From: Thalassospira lucentensis MCCC 1A00383 = DSM 14000
GTDB lineage: Bacteria > Pseudomonadota > Alphaproteobacteria > Rhodospirillales > Thalassospiraceae
NCBI RefSeq assembly: GCF_000421265.1
Contig: NZ_ATWN01000002.1
Span: forward strand, 310,001 to 374,000
Direction of reading: 5' to 3'
DNA length: 64,000 nucleotides
In this document: positions 19,716 through 28,034 of the stretch, in pieces
Position numbering within the stretch: position 1 is the first letter of the stretch
Layout: each line of letters begins with the position of its first letter
The notes under the pieces: model-generated
The model's input: the letters and a program-made list of their open reading frames with translations, nothing else
Databases searched by the model: none
What the model was told of the DNA's origin: nothing
Position numbers and translations under genes: made by a program

Positions 19716-21785
19716 TTATTGCGCTGCAACTGTGGCCTGTTTTTCCTCGACAAGCTCAGGGTTGCGCAAAAGGCGTTTTAGGTTTACCCGTGTCAGTAGG
19801 CGGGTCAACCCGGTAAGCTCCGTACCATACGTGTTCAAATACCACTGAGCCATCTGCTTTTGCTTCTCGTCTTGAACAAATCGGACAGTTCGGCGCGGGC
19901 CCGGGGCGATGATGGACCCAAACTGGTTGTTCTCGATAACCTGTTCGAAGTCATAATGGAAATCATGTGCCGGCGTTGCCGCAGCTCCATCAAGTACATC
20001 AATGGCGTAGTTGGTGCACCAAACCATTAGCTCATCGATGAACTGTTTCTGAGGGCTGTTCAAGGAACCTAGCTTGTCGGACAAAAGGGTCTCGACGGCG
20101 TCGCCCATAATCATGCCAATTTCTTTGAAAGCTTGAATTATGGCCATCGATTTATGACGATAAAGAACGTTGTTACCGACTTCACCATCAATATACTTCT
20201 GAACGTCCGTTGGTGAATTAAGAGCTTCAGCTAGATTGTCCTGATTCTCCCACAGTTCAGAGCGGGTCTCAGCTCGGAAGCTATCAATGATGGTTTTTAG
20301 CTTCGCGGGAATGGTCGATTGACGATTGTATATATGTTCAATGACTTCGAACATTCCAACGCCATTGTCATTCAATAGTTTCCGGGCAAGCGCAAAGTAT
20401 CCGTCGTTGTTAATAAGCACGATTAAGAGGCTGTACACGCGGCATTCAACATATTCGTCAAACGACATGGTGTTGGTTTCTACAACGACTTCTTCAATTT
20501 CGCCTTCAGCAAAGCTGTTACCAGCGATGTCAAAAATACCAAAACAGCGTGGAATAGCACGATACTTTGTAACAAGGCCAAATTTTTCACGGGTTTCTGC
20601 GTCGTCTAGCTCTGAGCCAGGCAGTAGCATCAAGGTATATACTTCTACCTTGGTAAAGCCGGCATCAAGTAATCGTGAAACCGTGTTCTTGAACTTTTCA
20701 ACTGTATCGCCTGGAAGCCCGAGAATGACTTCACTGTAGGTCAAGGCACCTGCTTTTCCGCCTTCAATTGCAACTTGCATAATATCGTCAGCAGAGACGT
20801 TCTTACGCTTAATGTTGGCCAGGACGTCTCCATCCAGCGACTGAACCGAGCCGGAAAGGCGCATGGCACCCCGCAGTCGTCTTGCAGCCTCAATGATTCG
20901 GTGCTTTTGGTTTTTGCCCGTGGCGACACTTACATGTTGTGGCCAGTTGTACTGGTCTTGGCATTTAGCGATTTCATCACAAATCTCCAAATCGCCATTA
21001 TACATCCCGAAATTCGAATCCGCGATAAACAGGTCAGCTCGTTTTCCCTCGGCCACACGCGGCGCCATTTGCCTCCCGATGTAGTCAAGCTCGGCAAATA
21101 TGCGCTCGTGCCCTTTGTTGCGAACTTTGTTGTAGTAGAGGGTGCCTTCTACACAAAAAGTACAAGAAAACGGACATCCTCGGTTTGTTTGAATGATAGG
21201 CATAAAACCATCATCAATGAACTCGTCCATATCGCCATTCAGGTACGGAGATGGAATTTCGTCAAGGTCTTTGAGCCTTGCACTTGGCGGGGCGAGATAA
21301 AATTTCCCGGTCTCTCTGTCAAGCCAGTGCACTGATTCAATCAGTTCAGTCGGACGGTTGTCTGGATCTTCAAGCAGATGTCCGATTAGGCTTGCAAAAC
21401 CGACTTCACCTTCTTTGATGATGAAATAATCCATTTCATCATGTTCGCGCAGATATTGTTCCTGTTCGGAGCGAGGGAGTGGATAATGTGGCCCGCCATA
21501 GACAATCTTAACTTCCGGGTGCTGAGACTTGATGCGCTGTGCAAAGGCCCATGAAAGGCGCGCGTTCCAAGAATAGTTCGAAAAACCAATCAGGTCTGGT
21601 TTTCTGTCGTCAAACGCCTTAGAAAACTTTTCCGGTTGTTTGAAGACGTGACATTCGATGGCCTCGCCGTGCATTTTCTTTGCGTAGGTCGCAATTCCTC
21701 CTATCGCCGATGGGGCAATTTCAGACTGAAGACCTTGTTGCGTGTACGTAAAATCGACAATGAAAATCACAAAAGGATGCTTCAT
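19716..21785 (-). CDS. B12-binding-type radical SAM protein
   Basis: This 689-residue enzyme has an N-terminal cobalamin-binding-like Rossmann domain (residues about 1-140, with PDLIGFSNYSW and VYGGPHYPL), then a radical SAM domain with the 4Fe-4S cysteines Cys204, Cys208 and Cys211 in CPFSCTFC, and GDLEICDEI and EVILGLPGDT later in the barrel. About 250 additional residues follow as a helical C-terminal domain. Such proteins perform radical methylation or rearrangement. In a glycan island the target is probably a sugar or lipid carrier, but no substrate can be read from sequence. It is divergent from the ABC exporter gene. Confidence 0.8.
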   Translation of the reverse strand: MKHPFVIFIVDFTYTQQGLQSEIAPSAIGGIATYAKKMHGEAIECHVFKQPEKFSKAFDDRKPDLIGFSNYSWNARLSWAFAQRIKSQHPEVKIVYGGPHYPLPRSEQEQYLREHDEMDYFIIKEGEVGFASLIGHLLEDPDNRPTELIESVHWLDRETGKFYLAPPSARLKDLDEIPSPYLNGDMDEFIDDGFMPIIQTNRGCPFSCTFCVEGTLYYNKVRNKGHERIFAELDYIGRQMAPRVAEGKRADLFIADSNFGMYNGDLEICDEIAKCQDQYNWPQHVSVATGKNQKHRIIEAARRLRGAMRLSGSVQSLDGDVLANIKRKNVSADDIMQVAIEGGKAGALTYSEVILGLPGDTVEKFKNTVSRLLDAGFTKVEVYTLMLLPGSELDDAETREKFGLVTKYRAIPRCFGIFDIAGNSFAEGEIEEVVVETNTMSFDEYVECRVYSLLIVLINNDGYFALARKLLNDNGVGMFEVIEHIYNRQSTIPAKLKTIIDSFRAETRSELWENQDNLAEALNSPTDVQKYIDGEVGNNVLYRHKSMAIIQAFKEIGMIMGDAVETLLSDKLGSLNSPQKQFIDELMVWCTNYAIDVLDGAAATPAHDFHYDFEQVIENNQFGSIIAPGPRRTVRFVQDEKQKQMAQWYLNTYGTELTGLTRLLTRVNLKRLLRNPELVEEKQATVAAQ

Positions 21786-22050
21786 GCTTTGATTAGCCCC
21801 AATTTGGTGTCGTCAAATAGTTGATTGTTTATGCAACCTAGCGGTTTATACCAGTTAACATAAAGAATTGTTAGAGGACTTTGGCTTTTTTATCAGTTTA
21901 AGATGAGTTTCGTTATACAGGTTAAATGTGCCGAATGATCTGTTGAGTTTCGATGATAATTTAATCGTAGCCGATACATCGTCATAGCAATGATTTTCGC
22001 GATGTGAATTGTTCGTTGCACTGCTGTGTGGTGCATCATTGAGTGTTGAG
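21786..22050. promoter_or_regulatory. Divergent intergenic region before the ABC exporter operon
   Basis: About 265 AT-rich bases separate the leftward radical SAM gene from the rightward exporter-neuBCA operon. No convincing gene is seen. Both operons should be driven from here; no clear promoter pair could be singled out by eye. Confidence 0.4.
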
Positions 22051-23889
22051 ATGAAGACTATTAAAGACTATCGCAAAAATAATTTTGTAAATAGTTGGCG
22101 GCTCGGTGTTGGTTTAATGACACCAAGAGAGCGGAAGTTGATGTTTGCGCTTTTCTTTGTTGTGCTGGCCGCGGGCTGTCTCGAGATGATTGCTGTGTAC
22201 TCAATTGCTCCTTTTTTTAAATTTATCCTCTCTGGTGGGGATATGGGGAGCATGCCAGAAATCCTCGATAGATTATTAAAGAATGTTGATCAAGAGCTGC
22301 TGATTTGGATTTATGCGGGCATACCCGCAGTACTTCTTTTATTTTCTTTTCTCTCAAGCGTACTTATGTCTTGGCTCGTTCTAAAATTTGGTATTGGGCG
22401 TTGGCAAAGAATTTCCAGGCACATTGTCTATCTTATTCAAAATGTAGATGTTGGTTGGCATTCTAAAGTAAATTCAAGCGAAGTCGTGAGGGTATGTTTT
22501 CAAGATACACAGTATTTTGCTAGAGATTTCGTTATTTTTACGATGACTTCATTGTCAGATATTGTTGTCATTTTATTTCTTGTCTTTATTTTGTGTTTCA
22601 CTATTCCATGGCAGGGGATCGTCTTTTTCGCCGTGATCGGTAGCGCTATTATTTCTATTGTTTTTATCTCACGACCTAGACTGACTTCTTACGCAGAAAT
22701 CAGTCGTGAAAAAGCAAACGAAATGAATGTCAAATATGGTGAGTTGCTGCGGGGATACAAAGATATTCGCTATTCTCTTGAGCCTAAATGGTTTGATCAA
22801 AGTATTGATTTGACTGTTTTGACGGCAAGTCGCACCCATATGAAGCTCAATCTGTGGGCAAAGGTGCCTCCACAGTTTATTAACTTTCTGAGCCAGTTCA
22901 GTCTGTTGATGATTGTGCTCATCATGTACGGGGCAGGAATGCCTTTGGCTGAAATTGCAGCGAATGTTGCCATTCTTGGGATTGTCGCCTCTCGAGCGCT
23001 GCCTGTCGCAAACCGGCTTGCGGTTAACCTTGGCAAATACTGGCAAGTTCACCCATTCTTGCTTGGTTTAGCTGAGCTTCAGGATGACTTGACCAATTAC
23101 CAAATCAAAAATTCTGGTATAGAAGGGGGCTCTTGTCGGGAAATGGCTTGGCAAAAGGTTTCTTTGGAATTGGAGCGTCTCTCAATCGGTGGGACGGACC
23201 GGGCTAGTTTACGGAACATTAGTATAGAGCTGGAAAAAGGTGGGCTCTATGGTTTGGTTGGTCCCTCAGGCGGCGGAAAAACTTCATTAATAGATGTTTT
23301 GATGGGGTTGAGTAACGCTTCGCCAGACACGGTGTGGCTTGATAAGAGGCCGCTTTCTGAGCTTAATACCTCTAGTTATCGAGAATGCATCTCATATGTG
23401 CCGCAATCTCCTTTTCTGGTGGATGGGAGCATTTTGCAGAACGTTGCGTTTGGGGTTCGCTACAAGGATATCGATCTCAATCTCGTAAACGATTGCCTTT
23501 GCAAGGCAGGTTTATCCTCTCTCGTGGCGAGTTTACCGGACGGCGTGCAGACAAGTGTCGGTGATTATGGTGGTCGTTTTTCCGGAGGTCAGCGCCAACG
23601 AATTGCGATTGCGCGTGCCTTGTATAAAAAACCAAAAATGCTGCTGTTGGACGAAGCGACGAGTGCTTTAGACGGGCAAATGGAAAATACGATGCGTGCC
23701 TTGTTTGAGGGACTGTCAAGAGACATGATCGTTCTGATGATTTCCCATCGGTACAGTGTTTTAGAGAACGCAAAAAAGATTTTTGTTTTGGATCATGGTG
23801 AAGTGGTTGAGCAGGGAACTTACTCTCAGCTTCTAACAAAACAGGGCGTCTTTTCTGGACTTATCTCAGTTCGAAGCGAGACTCTCTGA
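22051..23889 (+). CDS. ABC exporter, fused permease and ATPase (MsbA/PglK-like)
   Basis: This 612-residue half-transporter has an N-terminal membrane domain with about six helices (residues 30-320) and a C-terminal ATPase. Walker A is GPSGGGKTS at about 404-412, the signature FSGGQRQR at about 510-517, and Walker B LLLDEATSALD from 531. PglK-type flippases move lipid-linked oligosaccharides across the inner membrane, and the neighbourhood of sugar genes suggests that role. ATG 22051 is chosen over the upstream TTG 22009. neuB follows after 19 bases, so export and nonulosonic acid synthesis are probably cotranscribed. Confidence 0.85.
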   Translation: MKTIKDYRKNNFVNSWRLGVGLMTPRERKLMFALFFVVLAAGCLEMIAVYSIAPFFKFILSGGDMGSMPEILDRLLKNVDQELLIWIYAGIPAVLLLFSFLSSVLMSWLVLKFGIGRWQRISRHIVYLIQNVDVGWHSKVNSSEVVRVCFQDTQYFARDFVIFTMTSLSDIVVILFLVFILCFTIPWQGIVFFAVIGSAIISIVFISRPRLTSYAEISREKANEMNVKYGELLRGYKDIRYSLEPKWFDQSIDLTVLTASRTHMKLNLWAKVPPQFINFLSQFSLLMIVLIMYGAGMPLAEIAANVAILGIVASRALPVANRLAVNLGKYWQVHPFLLGLAELQDDLTNYQIKNSGIEGGSCREMAWQKVSLELERLSIGGTDRASLRNISIELEKGGLYGLVGPSGGGKTSLIDVLMGLSNASPDTVWLDKRPLSELNTSSYRECISYVPQSPFLVDGSILQNVAFGVRYKDIDLNLVNDCLCKAGLSSLVASLPDGVQTSVGDYGGRFSGGQRQRIAIARALYKKPKMLLLDEATSALDGQMENTMRALFEGLSRDMIVLMISHRYSVLENAKKIFVLDHGEVVEQGTYSQLLTKQGVFSGLISVRSETL

Positions 23890-23908
23890 AGCCACAGGAT
23901 AAAATTGA

Positions 23909-24925
23909 ATGAAGAAAACATTTAAGATTGCTCACCGTGTCGTTGGCGGTGACGCGCCATGCCTGTTCATTGCAGAAGCAGGTGTCGCGCATTTTGGTGA
24001 CATGGGTATGGCCCGTGATCTCGTTGATCTGGCGGCAGAGGGCAATTCCGATGTCTTCAAGATTCAGATCTTTGATGTCGATACTTTGTTGTCCGCCGAA
24101 GCTGAAGAATGGAAGGACAGGCTGCGTCCGAGAAATCTAACCCTAGATCAGGTCTTTGAACTCAAGGAGTTCGTTGAGTCAAAGGGTATGCTTTTCATGG
24201 CGACTGCACACGATCAATCAAGATTGTCTTGGTTAGAAGAACTAGACCTGCCTGCCATTAAAGTTGGATCGGGAGAGCTTGGCAATCACTGGTTTCTCAA
24301 GAAACTGGCCAAGCTTGGAAAGCCAATGATCGTTTCGACCGGGATGTATGCCGAGCAGGATGTCGTCGAGCTTCTTGAAGCAATAGAAAGCACTGGTAAT
24401 GATGAACTGGCATTGCTTCATTGTGTGACAAGTTACCCAACCCCAGCAGGCGACGTTAACATCGCCGCGATGGATAGTCTTGCAAGGGTTTTTAGTGGAC
24501 CTGTCGGGTATTCCGACCATACCGAAGATCACTTAGCGGTTCTCGGAGCTGTAGCGCGCGGCGCTAAGATAGTTGAAAAACACATAACCATTCTAAGAGA
24601 CATTCCGAATGCGCAGGATTGGAAGGTTTCGGCTGGACCGGAGGACCTCGCTCAACTGGTCGATGACATTCGAAAAATGGAAACAATGATCGGGTCGGGT
24701 GTTAAGAAGCCTGCGGAATGCGAGGCTGGCGGGATGTCTTGGGCACTCAAATCGGTTGTTGCTGTCAGGCAGCTTCCCGCGGGCCACGTTTTGGCAGAAG
24801 CTGATATTACAACGAAGCGGCCGGCGGGTGGTATCCCGGCAGACCAAATGGAAAAACTTCTCGGTCGCGTTACGTCTCGCTGTTTCGCAAAAGATGAAAA
24901 AATAGACCTGACGGGTATTGAGTAG
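23909..24925 (+). CDS. neuB: NeuB-type nonulosonic acid synthase
   Basis: This 338-residue enzyme condenses phosphoenolpyruvate with an N-acylated hexosamine to form a sialic-acid-like nine-carbon sugar. The N-terminal TIM barrel has FIAEAGVAHFGD, FKIQIFD, KVGSGEL, STGM, LLHCVTSYPTP, GYSDHT and VEKHIT, the usual NeuB landmarks. The C-terminal SAF/antifreeze-like domain (about residues 275-335) has LKSVVAVRQLPAGHVL. It is followed immediately by the NeuC-type epimerase and the NeuA-type transferase, so the trio makes an activated sialic or legionaminic acid type sugar. Which one cannot be told from sequence alone. Confidence 0.88.
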   Translation: MKKTFKIAHRVVGGDAPCLFIAEAGVAHFGDMGMARDLVDLAAEGNSDVFKIQIFDVDTLLSAEAEEWKDRLRPRNLTLDQVFELKEFVESKGMLFMATAHDQSRLSWLEELDLPAIKVGSGELGNHWFLKKLAKLGKPMIVSTGMYAEQDVVELLEAIESTGNDELALLHCVTSYPTPAGDVNIAAMDSLARVFSGPVGYSDHTEDHLAVLGAVARGAKIVEKHITILRDIPNAQDWKVSAGPEDLAQLVDDIRKMETMIGSGVKKPAECEAGGMSWALKSVVAVRQLPAGHVLAEADITTKRPAGGIPADQMEKLLGRVTSRCFAKDEKIDLTGIE

Positions 24926-24934
24926 GTGCCTCAG

Positions 24935-26086
24935 ATGCAACGAAAGATATGTTTTATCCTCACCACCAGAGGAAACTATGGCAAGACCCGTTCTATTCTA
25001 CTGGCGTTGAAGCAGAAAACTAATGTGGAATTACAGGTCGTTCTGGGTGGAGAGCTTTTGAATGCTGAATATGGTGGCGTCGGACAACAGATTATTGATG
25101 ACGGTTTCTCAATAGCAGGAACTTTGGACTATATTGTCGGTCAGAAATCGCTAGAAAGTGTGGCATTGTCGGCTGCGAAAGCGTCAATGCTTGCCACGGA
25201 ACTTTTCGAGAAATTGAAACCGGGATTGGTTTTTCTCGTGGCGGATCGATATGAGATACTAGCCTTCGCTCAGTCGGCTTTGTGCCTGAATATTCCGATT
25301 GCTCATCTCGAAGGAGGAGAGATATCGGGGTCAATCGATGAAAGAATTCGGCACGCTGTTTCCAAGCTATCTCATTTACACTTTCCTGCAAATACAGATG
25401 CGGCAGAACGGTTAGTTAAAATGGGGGAAGCCCCCGAGACCATTTACGCATTTGGAACACCAAGTCTGGACGTAATACGCGAATATGATTTAAACGATTC
25501 CGATGCGGTTCGCTGTTATTTGGCTACGCATGCCGTAGGAACCACTCCGGACTTGAAGAGCCGCTTTATTGTTGTGTCACACCATCCTGTGGTGACTGAG
25601 TATGGCGATGCAGCTTCTCAGTATGAAATATTGGTTGACGCGGTTCGGCAGGTGGGGCTGCCCACCGTTTGGGTTAAGCCCAACGACGATGCGGGCGCTG
25701 CTGAGTTGGATGAGCACTTAGATGTTTTGATAAAATCAAATGCGTTTCCTGTGATTGCAACAGGTGGGTTGCCTCTTAACCTTTATGCAACGCTCTTGAA
25801 TATGGCAGTGTGTTTGGTGGGGAATTCTTCCTCGGGAATTAGGGAAGCGTCTTGGTTGGGGGTTCCGGTCGTAAATGTCGGCACGCGTCAATTCAATCGC
25901 AAGCGGGGCGCAAATGTTCTTGATGTCGGTTTTGAACTTGAAACGCTCATAGCGGCGATCGCTGAGCAGGCCGAGAAGGGCAAGTTGAAACCCGACGAAC
26001 TCTATGGAAATGGCTTTGCCGGTGAAAGCATCGCAAATGTTCTTGTTGGCAACTTACCCCCATTAAACAAAACTATTGTCTATTGA
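24935..26086 (+). CDS. neuC: Hydrolysing UDP-GlcNAc 2-epimerase, NeuC/LegG-type
   Basis: This 383-residue GT-B-fold enzyme converts a UDP-N-acetyl-hexosamine to free ManNAc or its 6-deoxy diamino analogue with loss of UDP. Its N-terminus (FILTTRGNYGKTRSI) replaces the GTRPE of WecB-type enzymes. Conserved blocks are LVADRYEILAFA, AHLEGGEISGSIDERIRHAVSKLSH, and VGNSSSGIREASWLGVPVVNVG with the UDP-binding Ser-rich loop. The ATG at 24935 has AGGTG 6-7 bases upstream; GTG 24926 is an alternative that abuts the neuB stop. The context between neuB and neuA supports the assignment. Confidence 0.86.
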   Translation: MQRKICFILTTRGNYGKTRSILLALKQKTNVELQVVLGGELLNAEYGGVGQQIIDDGFSIAGTLDYIVGQKSLESVALSAAKASMLATELFEKLKPGLVFLVADRYEILAFAQSALCLNIPIAHLEGGEISGSIDERIRHAVSKLSHLHFPANTDAAERLVKMGEAPETIYAFGTPSLDVIREYDLNDSDAVRCYLATHAVGTTPDLKSRFIVVSHHPVVTEYGDAASQYEILVDAVRQVGLPTVWVKPNDDAGAAELDEHLDVLIKSNAFPVIATGGLPLNLYATLLNMAVCLVGNSSSGIREASWLGVPVVNVGTRQFNRKRGANVLDVGFELETLIAAIAEQAEKGKLKPDELYGNGFAGESIANVLVGNLPPLNKTIVY

Positions 26087-26101
26087 TAGCGCGGAGTTGG
26101 T

Positions 26102-26800
26102 ATGTCTTGTCTGGCGATAATCCCTGCAAGAGGTGGATCTAAGGGGGTTCCTGGGAAGAACAAACTTCCCATCGGAGGAGTGCCCTTGATTCAGCGTGCA
26201 ATTAGGGCGTGCCTTGATAGTGGCGTGGTGGATCAGATATTCGTCTCGACGGATGATGCTGAGATCGCAGAATTAGCATTTGATATGGGAGTCAAAGTTC
26301 GCAATTTGCGCCCCAAGGAGCTTTCTGACGATCATGCAGACATTATACCCGTTATACAGCATGCTCTCGCAGAGGCAGAACAGGAAACAGGACGCAATTT
26401 TGAACGTTTGCTGTTCACGGACCCAACAACTCCGTTTCGAACAGCTGATACAATCAGGCGTGCTGTTCACCAGTTTGAAACAGGCAGCTATGGTTCGATC
26501 ATTTCTGTCTGTCCTCTGGAGAGGAAACCAAACAACATCTTTACAAAAAGAAAAGACGGAACCCTGGATCGCTTGTTAAAGGGGGAGGGGTATGAGTTTA
26601 TACGCCGTCAAGATATGCGGAACCTGTGTCGTTTAGCCAATGCTGTATATGTGACCTCAGTGGAAAATTTTCTTGAGAATTTATCGCTTGTAAGTGGTCC
26701 AATTGGTTATGTTGAAGTTTCGAACATAGAGGCAATTACCATAGACGAAGAGTTGGATTATTTCCTTGCAGAGCAAGTAAGTCTTCGTTATGGGGGGTAG
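26102..26800 (+). CDS. neuA: Acylneuraminate cytidylyltransferase, NeuA-type
   Basis: This 232-residue enzyme activates a nonulosonic acid with CTP to give the CMP-sugar donor. The nucleotide-binding N-terminus is AIIPARGGSKGVPGKN. VDQIFVSTDDAEIAELA and LLFTDPTTPFRTADTI follow, the latter matching the LLQPTSPLR-like motif of NeuA, and acidic ligands occur in the C-terminal half. It completes a neuB-neuC-neuA set, starting 15 bases after the epimerase gene. The SpsF-like enzyme at 11.2 kb is a second candidate CMP-transferase in the island. Confidence 0.87.
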   Translation: MSCLAIIPARGGSKGVPGKNKLPIGGVPLIQRAIRACLDSGVVDQIFVSTDDAEIAELAFDMGVKVRNLRPKELSDDHADIIPVIQHALAEAEQETGRNFERLLFTDPTTPFRTADTIRRAVHQFETGSYGSIISVCPLERKPNNIFTKRKDGTLDRLLKGEGYEFIRRQDMRNLCRLANAVYVTSVENFLENLSLVSGPIGYVEVSNIEAITIDEELDYFLAEQVSLRYGG

Positions 26801-26847
26801 TCTGTTTTTTTGCGATTTCCCGTGTTTCATTAGAAAGGTTTTTAGGT

Positions 26848-28002
26848 ATGCGCATTTTGGTTCTTGGTGGTGATGGCTACCTAGGGTGGCCGACAGCGAT
26901 GCACTTCTCTCAGCGAGGGGATGAGGTTTGCATCGTCGACAACTTTGCCAAGCGTCAATGGGAGATGGAAGAGGGCATCGAGCCACTCTGGAGCGTATCT
27001 ACTCTACACCGCCGGGTGAGAACATGGGAAAATGTCTCAGGCAAAAAGATTGAGGTGAAGATCGGAGATCTTTGCAATCATCGATTTGTTTACGCTGTTT
27101 TCGAAGCTTTTAAACCTGATGCGATTGTTCATTACGGGGAGCAACCGTCAGCGCCTTACTCAATGCAAAGCCGTGAAACCGCAGTTTATACCCAGCACAA
27201 CAACGTCGTTGGCAACTTGAATGTCATGTTTGCCATGCAGAAGTTTGTTCCTAACGCGCACCTCATTAAGCTCGGTACAATGGGTGAGTATGGCACGCCT
27301 AACATTGATATTGAAGAAGGTTGGCTCGAAATAGAACATAAAGGTCGTAAGGACCGCGTGCTCTATCCAAAGAAGCCGGGAAGCTATTATCACCTTTCAA
27401 AAGTACATGATTCTGCAAATCTTGAATTTGCTTGTCGTATTTGGGGTATGAAAGCTACCGACTTGAACCAAGGGGTCGTTTATGGCGTGGACACAGATCA
27501 GACCGTTCTGCACGATGATTTGAGAACATCTTTCCATTATGACGATATCTTCGGAACGGTTCTTAACCGCTTCTTATCACAGGCAGCCGTTGGCCGTAAT
27601 CTGACTGTCTATGGAAATGGTACACAAACACGCGGTTTCCTGAACATCAAGGACACGATCGCTTGTGTTGCTTTGGCTGCTGATAATTCGCCTGAGCAGG
27701 GTGAATTTAGAATTTTCAACCAGTTTACTGAACAGTTCTCTGTTCTTGATTTGGCAACAAAGGTTCAGGCATCAGCGCTACGCGCAGGCTTGGACTGTAA
27801 GGTGGATTATTTGGCCAATCCACGTGTCGAACAAGAAAACCATTATTATAATGCGGTTCATACTGGACTGGTCGAACTCGGACTGCAGCCGACGCTGCTG
27901 ACAGATGACGTCGTAGACGCTATGTTGGCAAACGTTTGCGCACAGAAAGACGCAGTAGACACCGATGTCTTCATTCCTCGGGTGAAGTGGAAGCAAAGCT
28001 AA
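26848..28002 (+). CDS. sqdB: UDP-sulfoquinovose synthase (SQD1/SqdB-type SDR)
   Basis: This 384-residue SDR matches SQD1/SqdB along its whole length. That enzyme makes UDP-sulfoquinovose from UDP-glucose and sulfite. The diagnostic segments are GGDGYLGW (NAD site), VDNFAKRQWEME, HYGEQPSAPYSM, TQHNNVVGNLNVMFA, KLGTMGEYGTPNIDIEEG (Thr144), YYHLSKVHDS (Tyr181, Lys185), TDLNQGVVYGV, QTRGFLNIKDT and FNQFTEQFSV. Plant SQD1 uses equivalent Thr, Tyr and Lys residues. It sits between neuA and a glycosyltransferase gene, 47 bases after neuA. No sqdC, sqdD or sqdX relative is adjacent, so the sugar is more likely for a glycan than for sulfolipid. That role is inferred. Confidence 0.88.
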   Translation: MRILVLGGDGYLGWPTAMHFSQRGDEVCIVDNFAKRQWEMEEGIEPLWSVSTLHRRVRTWENVSGKKIEVKIGDLCNHRFVYAVFEAFKPDAIVHYGEQPSAPYSMQSRETAVYTQHNNVVGNLNVMFAMQKFVPNAHLIKLGTMGEYGTPNIDIEEGWLEIEHKGRKDRVLYPKKPGSYYHLSKVHDSANLEFACRIWGMKATDLNQGVVYGVDTDQTVLHDDLRTSFHYDDIFGTVLNRFLSQAAVGRNLTVYGNGTQTRGFLNIKDTIACVALAADNSPEQGEFRIFNQFTEQFSVLDLATKVQASALRAGLDCKVDYLANPRVEQENHYYNAVHTGLVELGLQPTLLTDDVVDAMLANVCAQKDAVDTDVFIPRVKWKQS

Positions 28003-28034
28003 GCCTAGCTGAAGCTGTTTCCAGGGTCATCTTG

